Notes: a model not told the origin generated them from the letters alone. DNA of 64,000 bases from Oleomonas cavernae (GCF_003590945.1 NZ_QYUK01000008.1:310001-374000); one strand, 5' to 3'. Positions 16,690 through 25,756 are shown, counted from the stretch's first letter. Made by a program: numbers and translations.

Positions 16690-17870
16690 CAATCGCGGCG
16701 GTACAGGGTGACGACGCAGGCGCCGCCCAGGCCCAGATTGTGCTGGAGGGCGATGCGGGCACCGGCGACCTGGCGCTGATCCGCCGTGCCGCGCAACTGC
16801 CAGACCAGCTCGGTGCACTGGGCCAGGCCGGTGGCACCCAGGGGGTGGCCCTTGGACAGCAGGCCGCCGGAAGGATTCACCACGAATTTGCCGCCGTAGG
16901 TATTGTCGCCGTCCCAGATGAACTTCTCGGCCTGGCCGTCGCCGCACAGGCCGAGACCCTCATAGGTCAGCAGTTCATTGGCCGTGAAGCAATCGTGCAA
17001 TTCCACCACATCGACGTCATCGGGCCCGATTCCGGTCTTCTCATAGACCTGCCTGGCCGCGCTGGCGGTCATGTCGAAGCCGATCATCTTGATCATGCTC
17101 TTCTCCTCGATCGAGGAGGGATAGTCGGTGGTCATGGCCTGGCCGGCGATATAGACCGCATCGGTGATGCCATGCCTGGCCGCGAAGTCGTCCGAGCACA
17201 GCACCGCCGCCCCCGCCCCGCAGGTGGGCGGGCAGCACTGGAAGCGGGTCAGGGGGTCGAACACCTCCTCCGACGCCATGATCTCGTCCAGGCTCAGCAC
17301 CTGATTGAACAGGGCGTAGGGGTTGCGCGAGGCGTGCAGGCGCGCCTTCTCGGCGATCTTGCCGAAGGTCTCGCGCTTGGTGCCGTGCTTCCAGCGGTAT
17401 TCGCGGCCGGCGCCGCCGAACATCTGGGCGGCCCCCGGCGCCCGGCTCAGGCCCTGGACCTCGACCATCATCTCGGCCTGGGGCTGCATCGGGCTTTCGC
17501 GGTCGTTGAAGGCCGCGGCCAGGGCGCCGCGCGCCATCTTCTCGAAGCCCAGCGCCAGGGCGCATTCGACCATGCCGCTCTCCACCGCCTGGCGGGCGAG
17601 GTAGAGCGCGCTCGACCCCGTGGAGCAGTTGGAGTTGACGTTGAACACCGGGATGCCGGTCATGCCCAGCGTATAGGCCGCGCGCTGGCCGCAGGTGCTG
17701 TCGCCGTAGACATAGCCGGCATAGACCTGCTCGATCTCGTCGTAGCTGATGCCGGCATCGGCCAGGGCGAGACGCCCCGCATCCCGCGCCATGATGTGAT
17801 ATTCGTCCGAGGCGCCCGGCTTGGCGAACTTGGTCATGCCGACCCCGATGACGTTTACGCGACGGCCCAT
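16689..17870 (-). CDS. Thiolase, SCP2/lipid-transfer type
   Basis: This 393-residue thiolase-fold protein carries the nucleophilic Cys in NVNSNCSTGSSALYLARQ (residue about 80), VELHDCFTANELLTYEGLG, the His motif GGLLSKGHPLGATGLAQ and a C-terminal GGACVVTLYRR. The NCSTG and HDCFTANE signatures are typical of SCP-x-like thiolases, which act on branched or long acyl-CoA and often pair with SCP2 or MaoC proteins. It lies 20 bases after the multifunctional enzyme gene, which supplies the hydratase and dehydrogenase steps. Together they would complete a beta-oxidation round after the acyl-CoA dehydrogenase at 20576. Confidence 0.9.
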   Translation of the reverse strand: MGRRVNVIGVGMTKFAKPGASDEYHIMARDAGRLALADAGISYDEIEQVYAGYVYGDSTCGQRAAYTLGMTGIPVFNVNSNCSTGSSALYLARQAVESGMVECALALGFEKMARGALAAAFNDRESPMQPQAEMMVEVQGLSRAPGAAQMFGGAGREYRWKHGTKRETFGKIAEKARLHASRNPYALFNQVLSLDEIMASEEVFDPLTRFQCCPPTCGAGAAVLCSDDFAARHGITDAVYIAGQAMTTDYPSSIEEKSMIKMIGFDMTASAARQVYEKTGIGPDDVDVVELHDCFTANELLTYEGLGLCGDGQAEKFIWDGDNTYGGKFVVNPSGGLLSKGHPLGATGLAQCTELVWQLRGTADQRQVAGARIALQHNLGLGGACVVTLYRRD

Positions 17871-17890
17871 GGCTATCTCCTTCCGGTGGT

Positions 17891-20449
17891 TCAGTTCAGG
17901 CGGGTCAGGGCATCGAGCCGGTGGGCAACGCGGATATCCCCGTCGACCTTCAGCTTGCCCTTCTGGAACAGGTCCCTGGCGGCGACGGCGCCTTGCGCGA
18001 GCGCCAGCAGGTCCTCGTCGTCGATGCCGATGGTGGCGGCGGGCGCATCGGCCCGGCCCTCGCTGACCGTGCCCTTCCCGGGGTCGATCACCCAGGCGGC
18101 GTCGGGGGCATGCACATTGAACTGCAACACCCCGCCCACCTCGGCGCCGGCCTTCAGCCGCGCCGCGATGGCGGCAAAGACGGGACCCGTGCGCGGCTGC
18201 ACCGGCGCCGCTTCCGCCTCAGCCGGCGCCGCCGCGGCGGGCGCCGTGCCGGCAGCCCCCGCCTCGATCCGGACATCCTTGAGGAAGCCCAGCTTCTGCG
18301 AGGCCATGATATTGCCGGTGATCTTCAGCTTGCCGCCGAAGTACAGCTTCTGCGCATCCGCCTTGCCCGAGCACAGGTCGATGAAATCGCTTTCGGCGAC
18401 CGCGATGGTGCAGTCCGGCTTCTCGGCCACGCCCGGCTTGCAGGAACCAGCACCGTTCTTCAGGTCCAGCACCCAATTGCTGTTGGGCCCGGTGATGTTC
18501 CACTGGTAGACCGTGCCCACCTTGGCCGCGAGGCCCGGCGTCTTCTCGACATAGGCGCCGATCGCCGCGAAGACATCGGCGGTCGACGGCCCGGCGACCG
18601 GTGCCGCGGCAACCGCCGACGGTGCCGCCGTCTTGGCCTTCGCCTTGGGGATCTCGCTATAGAGTTCGACGGCGGCGTTGCTCAAGACCACCTTGTCGCG
18701 CTCCTTCACCTTCATGCGGAAGACGATGCGGTTGTCGCTTTCCTTCCACATCTCGGTGACCAGGGTCTCGCCCGGGAAGACGCTGTCGGCGAAGCGCACC
18801 TTGATGTTCTTGAAGCGGCGCGGGTCGTTGCCGCAGAACGCCTTCACCACATGGCGCCCGGCGTAACCAAAGAAGCACAACCCGTGCAGGATCGGCTTGT
18901 CGAAGCCGAAGGCGCGGGCGAAGGCCGGATCGGCGTGCAGCGGGTTCCAGTCGCCCGAGAGGCGGTAGAGCAGGGTCTGGTTCTCGTCGGTCTTCTCCTC
19001 GATCACCGCGTCGGGCGCGCGATCGGGCGGCACGTTCACCTCGACCGAGGGGCCGCGATCGCCGCCCCAGCCGCCGGCCCCGCGCACCACCGCCGTCATC
19101 TCGTTATAGGCGAGCAGATCGCCCGCCTCGTCGAAAGTCTCGGTCGCATAGGTGATCAGGGCATTCTTGCCCTTATCGAAGACATCCTTCACCCGGGTCT
19201 TGTGGCTCAGCTTGGCCCTGGGCGGCATCGGCCGGACAATTTCGGTGAACTGTTCGCCATGCAGGATGCGGTCGAAGCCGAAGTTGCAGCCGGGGAACTT
19301 GTGGCCCTGTTGCGCCAATTTGAGGAACGCGTTGGACGAGGGCATCACGCCATAGGTGGGCAGGACGTGGAACCCGTCGTTGTTCAGCTCGTAGACCAGG
19401 CCCAGCTCGCTCTCCTCGGCCGGATTGCGGGCGGCGCCGATGCCCAGGGCATAGAGCGAGACGTCGCGCTCGTCATAGCTCGAGGTCATCTCGATGGGGG
19501 CGGCACTGGTCGCCTCATCGGCATCGATGAATTCGTTGCCGCCTTTGCCGGGCTTGCCCATCTCGGCCATGATCGGGCCGAAGCTCTCGTTCACATTGGC
19601 CGGGTGGTTGGCCTCGGCAAAATCAGTGATCTTCTCCCACTTCGCGGCGACATCCTCGGGGCTAAAGCTGCGGCCGCGGAAATTGTGGCCCAGGGTGCGT
19701 TCCCAGCGCAGCTTGCCCATGAAGCCAGCACCCACCTCGAACAGGCCGCCGGTCTCGCTGCAATCCTCGTGGGCCAGCCAGGCGACCAGGGGGCTGACGA
19801 ATTCGGGCTTCAGGGCCGCGACCACGTCGGCCGGCATTACCGTCTCGGTCAGGCGCGAGCCGGCGATGGGCGCGATCGTGTTCACATTGACGTTCTTGGC
19901 CCGGCCCTCGTGGGACAGGGTATTGCCCAGGCCCAGCAGGGCCAGCTTCATCGCGCTGTAGTTGGCCTGGCCGAAGTTGCCGTAAATCCCAGCGCTGGAC
20001 GTGGTCATGATGATGCGGCCGTAACCCGCCGCGCGCATGTGCGGCCAGGCGGCGTGGCTGACCTTGTAGCTGCCGCGCAGGTGTACGCGGTAGATCAGGT
20101 CCCAGTCCTCGTCGGTCATCTTGGCGAAGCTCGCGTCGCGCAGGATGCCGGCATTGTTGATCAGCACGTCGATGCGGCCGAAATGATCCAGCGCCGTCTG
20201 TACGATCTTGTCGCCATCCTCGACCGAGTCGTAATTCGCGACCGCCTCGCCGCCTGCGCTACGGATCTCGTCGACCACCTTGTCCGCCGCGGCCGACGAC
20301 TTGCCGCCGCCATGGGCGCCTCCCCCTAAGTCGTTGACCACCACCTTGGCGCCGCGGGCACCAAACAGCAGGGCATGAGAACGGCCCAGGCCGTTGCCGG
20401 CCCCGGTGATGACGACAACCCGGCCGTCGTAACGCAAGTCATTGCTCAT
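17891..20449 (-). CDS. Multifunctional enzyme type 2: SDR dehydrogenase + MaoC hydratase + two SCP2 domains
   Basis: This is an 852-residue beta-oxidation enzyme. Residues 1-300 are a (3R)-hydroxyacyl-CoA dehydrogenase of the SDR type, with VVVITGAGNGLGRSHAL, VNDLGGG, NNAGILRDASFAKM and GIYGNFGQANYSAMK (YxxxK). About residues 310-600 form a MaoC-type enoyl-CoA hydratase 2, with LSGDWNPLHADPAFA as active-site motif and FDKPILHGLC. Two SCP2 sterol-carrier domains follow, from about 622 (STADVFAAIGAYV) and 753 (TGPVFAAIAARL). The order matches the eukaryotic peroxisomal MFE-2 (HSD17B4), with one extra SCP2. ATG 20449 follows AAGGAGAG. It heads the thiolase-hydrolase-hydratase run. Confidence 0.93.
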   Translation of the reverse strand: MSNDLRYDGRVVVITGAGNGLGRSHALLFGARGAKVVVNDLGGGAHGGGKSSAAADKVVDEIRSAGGEAVANYDSVEDGDKIVQTALDHFGRIDVLINNAGILRDASFAKMTDEDWDLIYRVHLRGSYKVSHAAWPHMRAAGYGRIIMTTSSAGIYGNFGQANYSAMKLALLGLGNTLSHEGRAKNVNVNTIAPIAGSRLTETVMPADVVAALKPEFVSPLVAWLAHEDCSETGGLFEVGAGFMGKLRWERTLGHNFRGRSFSPEDVAAKWEKITDFAEANHPANVNESFGPIMAEMGKPGKGGNEFIDADEATSAAPIEMTSSYDERDVSLYALGIGAARNPAEESELGLVYELNNDGFHVLPTYGVMPSSNAFLKLAQQGHKFPGCNFGFDRILHGEQFTEIVRPMPPRAKLSHKTRVKDVFDKGKNALITYATETFDEAGDLLAYNEMTAVVRGAGGWGGDRGPSVEVNVPPDRAPDAVIEEKTDENQTLLYRLSGDWNPLHADPAFARAFGFDKPILHGLCFFGYAGRHVVKAFCGNDPRRFKNIKVRFADSVFPGETLVTEMWKESDNRIVFRMKVKERDKVVLSNAAVELYSEIPKAKAKTAAPSAVAAAPVAGPSTADVFAAIGAYVEKTPGLAAKVGTVYQWNITGPNSNWVLDLKNGAGSCKPGVAEKPDCTIAVAESDFIDLCSGKADAQKLYFGGKLKITGNIMASQKLGFLKDVRIEAGAAGTAPAAAAPAEAEAAPVQPRTGPVFAAIAARLKAGAEVGGVLQFNVHAPDAAWVIDPGKGTVSEGRADAPAATIGIDDEDLLALAQGAVAARDLFQKGKLKVDGDIRVAHRLDALTRLN

Positions 20450-20481
20450 GGTGTCTCTCTCCTTGCAGCCCCTCCCCCTCT

Positions 20482-20570
20482 CGTCATCCCGGCCTTGAGC
20501 CGGGATCTTGGGCAGGATGGGGCGTGGTTGCGTAACCTCGATGAGATCCCGGCTCAAGGCCGGGATGACG
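20482..20570. repeat. Perfect 26-bp inverted repeat, CGTCATCCCGG family
   Basis: Arms at 20482-20507 and 20545-20570 are exact reverse complements with a 37-base loop. It lies between the acyl-CoA dehydrogenase stop and the multifunctional enzyme start and so could attenuate transcription between them. Same family as 1275-1390 and 25284-25311. Confidence 0.85.
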
Positions 20571-20575
20571 AACTC

Positions 20576-21751
20576 CTAGAGTGTCCGGCCGATGATCATC
20601 TTCATGATCTCGTTGGTGCCGGCGAAGATCTTCTGCACGCGCGTGTCGGTCCACATGCGGGCAATGGGATATTCCATCATGTAACCATAGCCGCCATGGA
20701 GCTGCAGGCACTCGTCGACGACCTTGGAGTTCTGCTCGGTACACCACCACTTGACCATGGCCGAGGTGATGGGATCGAGCGTGCCGTCCAGTTGCCGCAC
20801 CATCACATTGTCGATGAAGATGCGCGCCGCCACCGCCGCGGTCTTGCATTCGGCCAGCTTGAACTGGGTGTTCTGGAAATGGATGATCGGCTTGCCGAAG
20901 GCCTTGCGCTCCTTCGTGTACTTGACCGTCTCCTTGACCGCCATTTCCATGCACACGACCGCGCCCAGGGCGCAGGAGACGCGCTCCCAGCCCAGTTGCT
21001 GCATCAATTGCATGAAGCCCTGGCCCTCGGCCCCGCCCAGGACGTTTTGCGCCGGCACGCGGACATCGTCGAAGAACAGTTCCGACGTGTCCTGGTCGGC
21101 CATGCCGATCTTTTCCAGGTTGCGGCCGCGGCGAAAGCCCGGCGCGTCGTTGACCTCGACCACGATCAGCGAAATGCCGTGGGCCGCCGCTTCCCTATCG
21201 GTCTTGGCCACGACGATGACCAGATCGGCATTCTGGCCGTTGGTGATGAAGGTCTTTTGCCCCGAGATCAGGTAGTCGTCGCCCTCGCGCCTGGCGATCG
21301 TGCGCACCGCCTGCAGGTCCGACCCCGTGCCCGGCTCGGTCATCGCCACGGCGCAGATCATCTCGCCCGACGCCATCTTCGGGAGCCAGCGCTGCTTCTG
21401 TTCCTCGGTACCATAGGCCAGGATGTAGTGGGCGCAGATCGCCGAATGCACGCCGTTGCCGGCGCCAAAACCGCTGCCCACGCCGGTGCGGGCCGCTTCC
21501 TCGGCGATCACCGCCTCATAGGCCAACGTCCCGCCGGCACCGCCGTACTCCTCGGGGATGGAGGCGCACAGGATGCCGGCCTCGCCCGCCTTCAACCAGG
21601 CTTCGCGGTCGACCCGGTGCTGCTTCCGCCATTTCTCGACATGGGGGACCATTTCGCGCTCGAAGAAACGCCGCACCTGGTCGCGGAAGATCGCCAGATC
21701 CTCGTTCATCCAGGGCGAGACATAGCCCTCCATCAAGACGCTGCCATCCAT
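20576..21751 (-). CDS. Acyl-CoA dehydrogenase, LCAD-like
   Basis: This FAD enzyme of about 391 residues introduces the alpha-beta double bond in an acyl-CoA. Signatures are GILCASIPEEYGGAGG, VAMTEPGTGSDLQAVRT, FITNGQNADLVIVVAKTD, RKAFGKPIIHFQNTQFKLAE and LHGGYGYMMEYPIARMW. At the end, FAGTNEIMKMIIGR has Ala where medium-chain enzymes have the catalytic Glu. The Glu in FKLAE is then the likely base, as in LCAD and isovaleryl-CoA types. ATG 21751 has GGGAG six bases upstream; for the ATG at 21757 that site would be adjacent, so I prefer 21751. It is divergent from a TetR gene. Confidence 0.93.
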   Translation of the reverse strand: MDGSVLMEGYVSPWMNEDLAIFRDQVRRFFEREMVPHVEKWRKQHRVDREAWLKAGEAGILCASIPEEYGGAGGTLAYEAVIAEEAARTGVGSGFGAGNGVHSAICAHYILAYGTEEQKQRWLPKMASGEMICAVAMTEPGTGSDLQAVRTIARREGDDYLISGQKTFITNGQNADLVIVVAKTDREAAAHGISLIVVEVNDAPGFRRGRNLEKIGMADQDTSELFFDDVRVPAQNVLGGAEGQGFMQLMQQLGWERVSCALGAVVCMEMAVKETVKYTKERKAFGKPIIHFQNTQFKLAECKTAAVAARIFIDNVMVRQLDGTLDPITSAMVKWWCTEQNSKVVDECLQLHGGYGYMMEYPIARMWTDTRVQKIFAGTNEIMKMIIGRTL

Positions 21752-21776
21752 GACCATCTCCCGCCTATTTATTTAA

Positions 21777-21803
21777 ACTTACTAGTCGGTATATCATATT
21801 ATA
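21777..21803 (-). promoter_or_regulatory. Promoter and possible operator of the acyl-CoA dehydrogenase gene
   Basis: On the minus strand a perfect TATAAT (21803-21798) is followed within a few bases by ACTTACTAGTCGGTAT on the plus strand (21777-21792), centred on ACTAGT with GGTA/TACC-like ends. No good -35 is seen. The site lies where transcription would start and between two divergent genes, one a TetR regulator, so repression by that protein is plausible. Confidence 0.5.
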
Positions 21804-21893
21804 AAGGGCGGGCAAGATGGATTTCGCGAAGATCGCGATGGTGGCAGACAAGCGCCGTCACGGGCTGTAAAACCAAGACCAGGAGGCCGCGGA

Positions 21894-22547
21894 ATGGTGG
21901 TGCAGAATCAAGGCGGTAGCGCGAGCGCCAAGCCCAAGCGCTCGCCCGGGCGGCCGCCCGGCGGCACCGAGGAGGCATTCCGCGCCCGGCGCCACGAGAT
22001 CCTGCGGGCGGCGGCGCAGATGTTCAACGAGCGCGGCTTCCACGAAACCTCGCTCAGCGACCTGGCCGACCGGCTGAATGTCACCAAGCCCTCGATCTAT
22101 TATTATGTCGAGAGCAAGGATGCCCTGCTGTTCGAGTGCAGCGGCGTGGCCCTGGCCCAGATGCAGCTTGCCGCGGCCGAAATCCTGACCTGCCACACCG
22201 GGCTGGAGCGCCTGGAGACCTTCTTCCGCCATTACACGCGGCTGCTGTGCGACGATTTCGGCCGCTGCCTGGCCCTGACCGATCCGCGCTGGCTGGAGCC
22301 TGACTCACGCAAATCGAACCTGGCCGGCCGCCGCGCCCTGACCAACAAGGTCGAGGAATTCCTCGTCGAGGGCATGGCCGACGGCTCGATCGGCCCCTGC
22401 GACACCCGCCTGACCACCTACACCCTGTTCTCGGCCTTCAACGGCATCGCCCGTTGGTGGAAGGCCGGGCGCGACCCCGCGCCCGACGACATGGCCGCCC
22501 TGACCCTGGGCACCTTCACCGCCGGCCTCAAGCCGCGGCAAACGTAA
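21894..22547 (+). CDS. TetR-family transcriptional regulator
   Basis: This 217-residue regulator has a clear HTH: ARRHEILRAAAQMFNERGFHETSLSDLADRLNVTKPSIYYYVESKDALL at about residues 30-80. The N-terminal 25 residues are basic and low-complexity (AKPKRSPGRPPGG). The C-terminal domain (ALTDPRWLEPDSR...) is of the type seen near acyl-CoA metabolism. ATG 21894 follows AGGAGG at 21881. It is divergent from the acyl-CoA dehydrogenase and upstream of the fatty acyl-CoA reductase, so either or both may be its targets. Confidence 0.92.
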   Translation: MVVQNQGGSASAKPKRSPGRPPGGTEEAFRARRHEILRAAAQMFNERGFHETSLSDLADRLNVTKPSIYYYVESKDALLFECSGVALAQMQLAAAEILTCHTGLERLETFFRHYTRLLCDDFGRCLALTDPRWLEPDSRKSNLAGRRALTNKVEEFLVEGMADGSIGPCDTRLTTYTLFSAFNGIARWWKAGRDPAPDDMAALTLGTFTAGLKPRQT

Positions 22548-22662
22548 CGGTTGACGCCAGACGGCGGGCCGGCCACAGATCAGGCGTTCCAGTACCGGTA
22601 TCTTGCGTGTCAGCGCCCCACGCGGGCATTCCCGATCCAAAAATGACAAGGGCCAGCGCGTC

Positions 22663-24648
22663 ATGAACTATTTTCTCACCGGGGCCACCGGCTTCATCGG
22701 CAAGTTCCTGCTGGAACGCCTGCTCGCCCGGCCGAAGGCGCAGATCTACGTGCTGGTCCGCCCCTCGTCCCGCGAGAAGTACGACGCCCTGCTGGAGCGT
22801 TTCGGCGACGCGGCCGAGGGCCGGCTGCACATGGTCGAGGGCGACGTCACCCAGGACGGCCTGGTGGCCATCGCCGACCTGAAGAAGCTCGAAGGCAAGA
22901 TCGACCACATCTTCCACTTGGCCGCCGTCTACGACATGAACATGGACGATGCGACGGGCGACAAGATCAATAATGAGGGCACCCGCAACGTCGTCGACTT
23001 CGCCAACAGCCTGGGCGGCAAGGTGACCCTGCACCATGTCTCCAGCATCGCGGTGGCGGGCGACGGTTTCGCCGGCGTCTTCAGCGAAGACATGTTCGAC
23101 GAGGGCCAGGACGTCAGCCACCCCTATTACCGCACCAAGTTCCAATCCGAGAAGATCGTCCGCGAGGCGAGCAAGGTGCCCTTCCGCATCTATCGTCCCG
23201 GCGCGGTGGTGGGCGACAGCCGCACCGGCGAGATGGACAAGGTCGACGGCCCCTACTACTTCTTCAAGACCATCCAGAAACTCTCCCACGCCATCCCCAA
23301 GTGGCTGCCGCTGCTGGGCATCGAAGGCGGCCGGGTGGCGCTCGTCCCCGTCGACTACGTTGCCGCCGCCATGGACGTGATCGCCCACAAGCCGGGCCTG
23401 GACGGCAAGGCCTTCTTCCTGATCCAGTCGCCCTCGCCCACCGTGGGGCAGTTGCTCCAGACCATCATGAGCGCCGCCCACGGCCCCGAATTCGCCAAGC
23501 GCTTCGAACTGCCCCTGGTTTCCCGCGTGGCGGGCGAATTCACCAAGCGCATGGGCAAGCTGGTGCCCGACGCCGTGAAGCGCCAGGTGTCGAAGACCCT
23601 GGGCCTGCCGGTGTCGGTGCTGGGCCAGGCCTTCAACCGCACCATCTTCGACGACAAGCAGGCGCGCGCGGCGCTGGAAGGCAGCGGCGTGCGCTGCCCG
23701 GACCTCCATGATTACGCCGACAAGCTGTGGCAGTACTGGGAACAGCACCTGGATTTCGAGACCGACGTCCCGCCCCGCCTGCTGCGCAAGCTCCAAGGCA
23801 AGGTGGTGGTGGTCACCGGCGCCTCGTCCGGCATCGGCCTCGTCACCGCCAAGAAGCTGGCGGCGGCCGGCGCCAAGGTGGTCCTGGTCGCCCGCGGCCT
23901 GGAGAAGCTGGAATCGGCGCAGAAGATCATCCAGAAGGCCGGCGGCGAGGCCTATGTCTACTCCTGCGACCTGAGCGATCTCAATGCGATCGACGCCATG
24001 GCCGAGGCGATCCTGCGCGACTTCGGCCATGTCGACGTGCTGATCAACAATGCCGGCCGCTCCATCCGCCGCGCCGTGTTCGAAAGCCTGGACCGCTTCC
24101 ACGACTATGAACGCACCATGCAGCTCAACTATTTCGGGCCGGTGCGCCTGATCATGAAGCTGCTGCCGTCGATGGCCGAGCGCAAGAGCGGCCACATCAT
24201 CAACATCAGCTCGATCGGCGTGCTGGCCAATGCACCGCGCTTCTCGGCCTATGTCGCCAGCAAGGCGGCGCTCGACGCCTTCAGCCGCTGCCTCTCGGCC
24301 GAGGTGAAGGCCCGCGATATCGAAATCACCGCGATCTACATGCCGCTGGTGCGCACCCCCATGATCGCGCCCACCAAGCTCTACGACTATGTCCCGACCT
24401 GGAGCCCGGAGCGCGCGGGCAACACGGTGATCAAGGCGATCGTCGAACGGCCCAAGAGCATCGCCACCGGTGTCGGCACCGCCGCGGCCCTGTCCTATGC
24501 CGTGTGGCCCAAGCTGAACGACTACATCCTCTCCCAGGGCTTCCGCCTGTTCCCCTCCTCCTCCGCGGCCAAGAGTGTCAAGGAAGGCGGCAAGCCGTCG
24601 GTCGAGCAGGTCATCTTCTCCAACGTGTTCAAGGGCGAGCACTGGTAA
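22663..24648 (+). CDS. Fatty acyl-CoA reductase (two-domain SDR, Maqu_2507-like)
   Basis: This 661-residue protein reduces fatty acyl-CoA to a fatty alcohol if it follows its family. The N-terminal domain (Rossmann loop FLTGATGFIGKFLLERLL at residues 4-21; active YRTKFQSEK near 165; RIYRPGAVVGDSRTGEMDKV) is the acyl-CoA reductase half. From about residue 380 a second SDR begins, with VVVTGASSGIGL, NNAGRSIRRAVFESLDRFHDYE, NISSIGVL and FSAYVASKAALDAF (YxxxK). Length and order match the Marinobacter two-step alcohol-forming FAR as I remember it. Both active sites look intact. It is followed directly (TAATG) by an NAD-binding protein gene. Confidence 0.88.
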   Translation: MNYFLTGATGFIGKFLLERLLARPKAQIYVLVRPSSREKYDALLERFGDAAEGRLHMVEGDVTQDGLVAIADLKKLEGKIDHIFHLAAVYDMNMDDATGDKINNEGTRNVVDFANSLGGKVTLHHVSSIAVAGDGFAGVFSEDMFDEGQDVSHPYYRTKFQSEKIVREASKVPFRIYRPGAVVGDSRTGEMDKVDGPYYFFKTIQKLSHAIPKWLPLLGIEGGRVALVPVDYVAAAMDVIAHKPGLDGKAFFLIQSPSPTVGQLLQTIMSAAHGPEFAKRFELPLVSRVAGEFTKRMGKLVPDAVKRQVSKTLGLPVSVLGQAFNRTIFDDKQARAALEGSGVRCPDLHDYADKLWQYWEQHLDFETDVPPRLLRKLQGKVVVVTGASSGIGLVTAKKLAAAGAKVVLVARGLEKLESAQKIIQKAGGEAYVYSCDLSDLNAIDAMAEAILRDFGHVDVLINNAGRSIRRAVFESLDRFHDYERTMQLNYFGPVRLIMKLLPSMAERKSGHIINISSIGVLANAPRFSAYVASKAALDAFSRCLSAEVKARDIEITAIYMPLVRTPMIAPTKLYDYVPTWSPERAGNTVIKAIVERPKSIATGVGTAAALSYAVWPKLNDYILSQGFRLFPSSSAAKSVKEGGKPSVEQVIFSNVFKGEHW

Positions 24649-25276
24649 TGACAACCCTGCTGCTGGTCGGCGCCACGGGCCTGGTCGGGCAGCACACGCT
24701 TGCCCTGGCCCTGGCCGACCCGCGGGTAACCAAGGTGGTCGCCCCGACCCGGCGGCCCCTGCCGGCTGGCCCCAAGCTCGAAAACCCGGTGGTGGATTTC
24801 GATGCCCTGCCGGAGGATGCCCCTTGGTGGCAGGCGGGTGCGGTCATCTGCACCCTGGGCACCACCCAGAAGATCGCCGGCTCGCAAGCCGCCTTCCGCA
24901 AGGTCGACTACGACTATCCGCTGGCCGTCGCCCGGCTCGCCCGCCGGCACAGCACCCCGGCCTATGCCCTGACCTCCTCGGTTGGGGCATCCGCCCGCTC
25001 GCCCTCCTTCTACCTGCGCACCAAGGGGAGTTGGAGAAGGAACTGGCCGGCGTCGGCTTTGCCTCGCTGACCATCGTGCGGCCGTCCGGCATCGATGGCG
25101 AGCGCAACCCGCCGCGCGCGATGGAGTCGCTGGGCATGAGCATCGTGCGGCACCTGGCCCCCATCATCCCGCGCCGCTACCGCGTGGTGACCCCCACCCA
25201 GATCGCCAAGGCCCTGATCCAGGGCGCCCTGGCCACCCCGCCGGGCGTGAATATCGTCGAGTCCGAAGCACTATAG
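24648..25276 (+). CDS. NAD(P)H-binding protein (atypical SDR, HTATIP2-like), split by a frameshift
   Basis: This is a Rossmann-fold protein of about 209 residues. It opens TTLLLVGATGLVGQHTLALALADPR and includes VVAPTRRPLPAGPKL and AGAVICTLGTTQKIAGSQAAFRKVDYDY, the usual layout of the NmrA/HTATIP2-like group. The frame breaks at about 25025 and continues ELEKELAGVGFASLTIVRPSGIDGERN. One more G in the GGGG run restores TKGELEKEL. The ATG overlaps the reductase stop (TAATG), so it is co-translated with it. Its substrate is unknown; a helper role for the reductase is only inferred from coupling. Confidence 0.8.
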
Positions 25277-25283
25277 CCCCGCC

Positions 25284-25311
25284 CGTCATCCCGGCCTTCG
25301 CCGGAATGACG
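25284..25311. repeat. Compact hairpin of the CGTCATCCCGG family
   Basis: CGTCATCCCGGC and GCCGGAATGACG pair over 12 bases with one mismatch around a short loop. It sits between the convergent ends of the NAD-binding gene (25276) and a small membrane protein gene (25327), a typical place for such repeats, and may act as a transcript end. Confidence 0.75.
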
Positions 25312-25326
25312 ATCATGGGGTCGTGC

Positions 25327-25614
25327 CTAGAAGCCGACGAACAACACCATGATCGCCAGCACCGGCATCAGCGACAGGACGAAGCCCAGCAACAGCAATT
25401 GGCCGCGGATCACCAGGATCAGGGCCGGCAAGGTGAAGACCGCCAGCAGAAAGCCGAAGATCACGGCGAAGGCCTGCGCCAGGCCCTCGCCGGCAGGATC
25501 CGAGTTCGCGGTCAACCCGCTGATCACCATGATCCCGCCCAGCATGGTTTCCAGGCACACCAGCACGAGCGTGATCACCCGCAGCGGCGGCCAAGGTTTA
25601 AGCGGCTCGATCAT
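25327..25614 (-). CDS. Small membrane protein, unknown function
   Basis: This is a 95-residue protein with about three hydrophobic segments: VITLVLVCLETMLGGIMVISG, AFAVIFGFLLAVFTLPALILVI and LLLLGFVLSLMPVLAIMVLFVGF. The first residues MIEPLKPWPPLR are polar. I do not recognise the family. It is convergent with the reductase pair and divergent from the GGDEF gene. GC and codon use are like the surroundings. Confidence 0.6.
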   Translation of the reverse strand: MIEPLKPWPPLRVITLVLVCLETMLGGIMVISGLTANSDPAGEGLAQAFAVIFGFLLAVFTLPALILVIRGQLLLLGFVLSLMPVLAIMVLFVGF

Positions 25615-25756
25615 TGCGCTCCCCTCGTTCAGTATGCCGGCCCCTTGACCCCGGCCCCACAGTAGATGCCGGCGGCGGGCATCGCGGCAAGGGCACCGCC
25701 CTTAGGCAATCCGTTAACGATTGTGGCGGAGGATGGGGACAGGGAGGAGCGCTCAC

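Noticed and set aside
22528-24654. 708-residue minus-strand open frame opposite the acyl-CoA reductase
   Set aside because: Shadow of a GC-rich gene; composition (Asp, His, Gly, Leu) and lack of motifs argue against coding.
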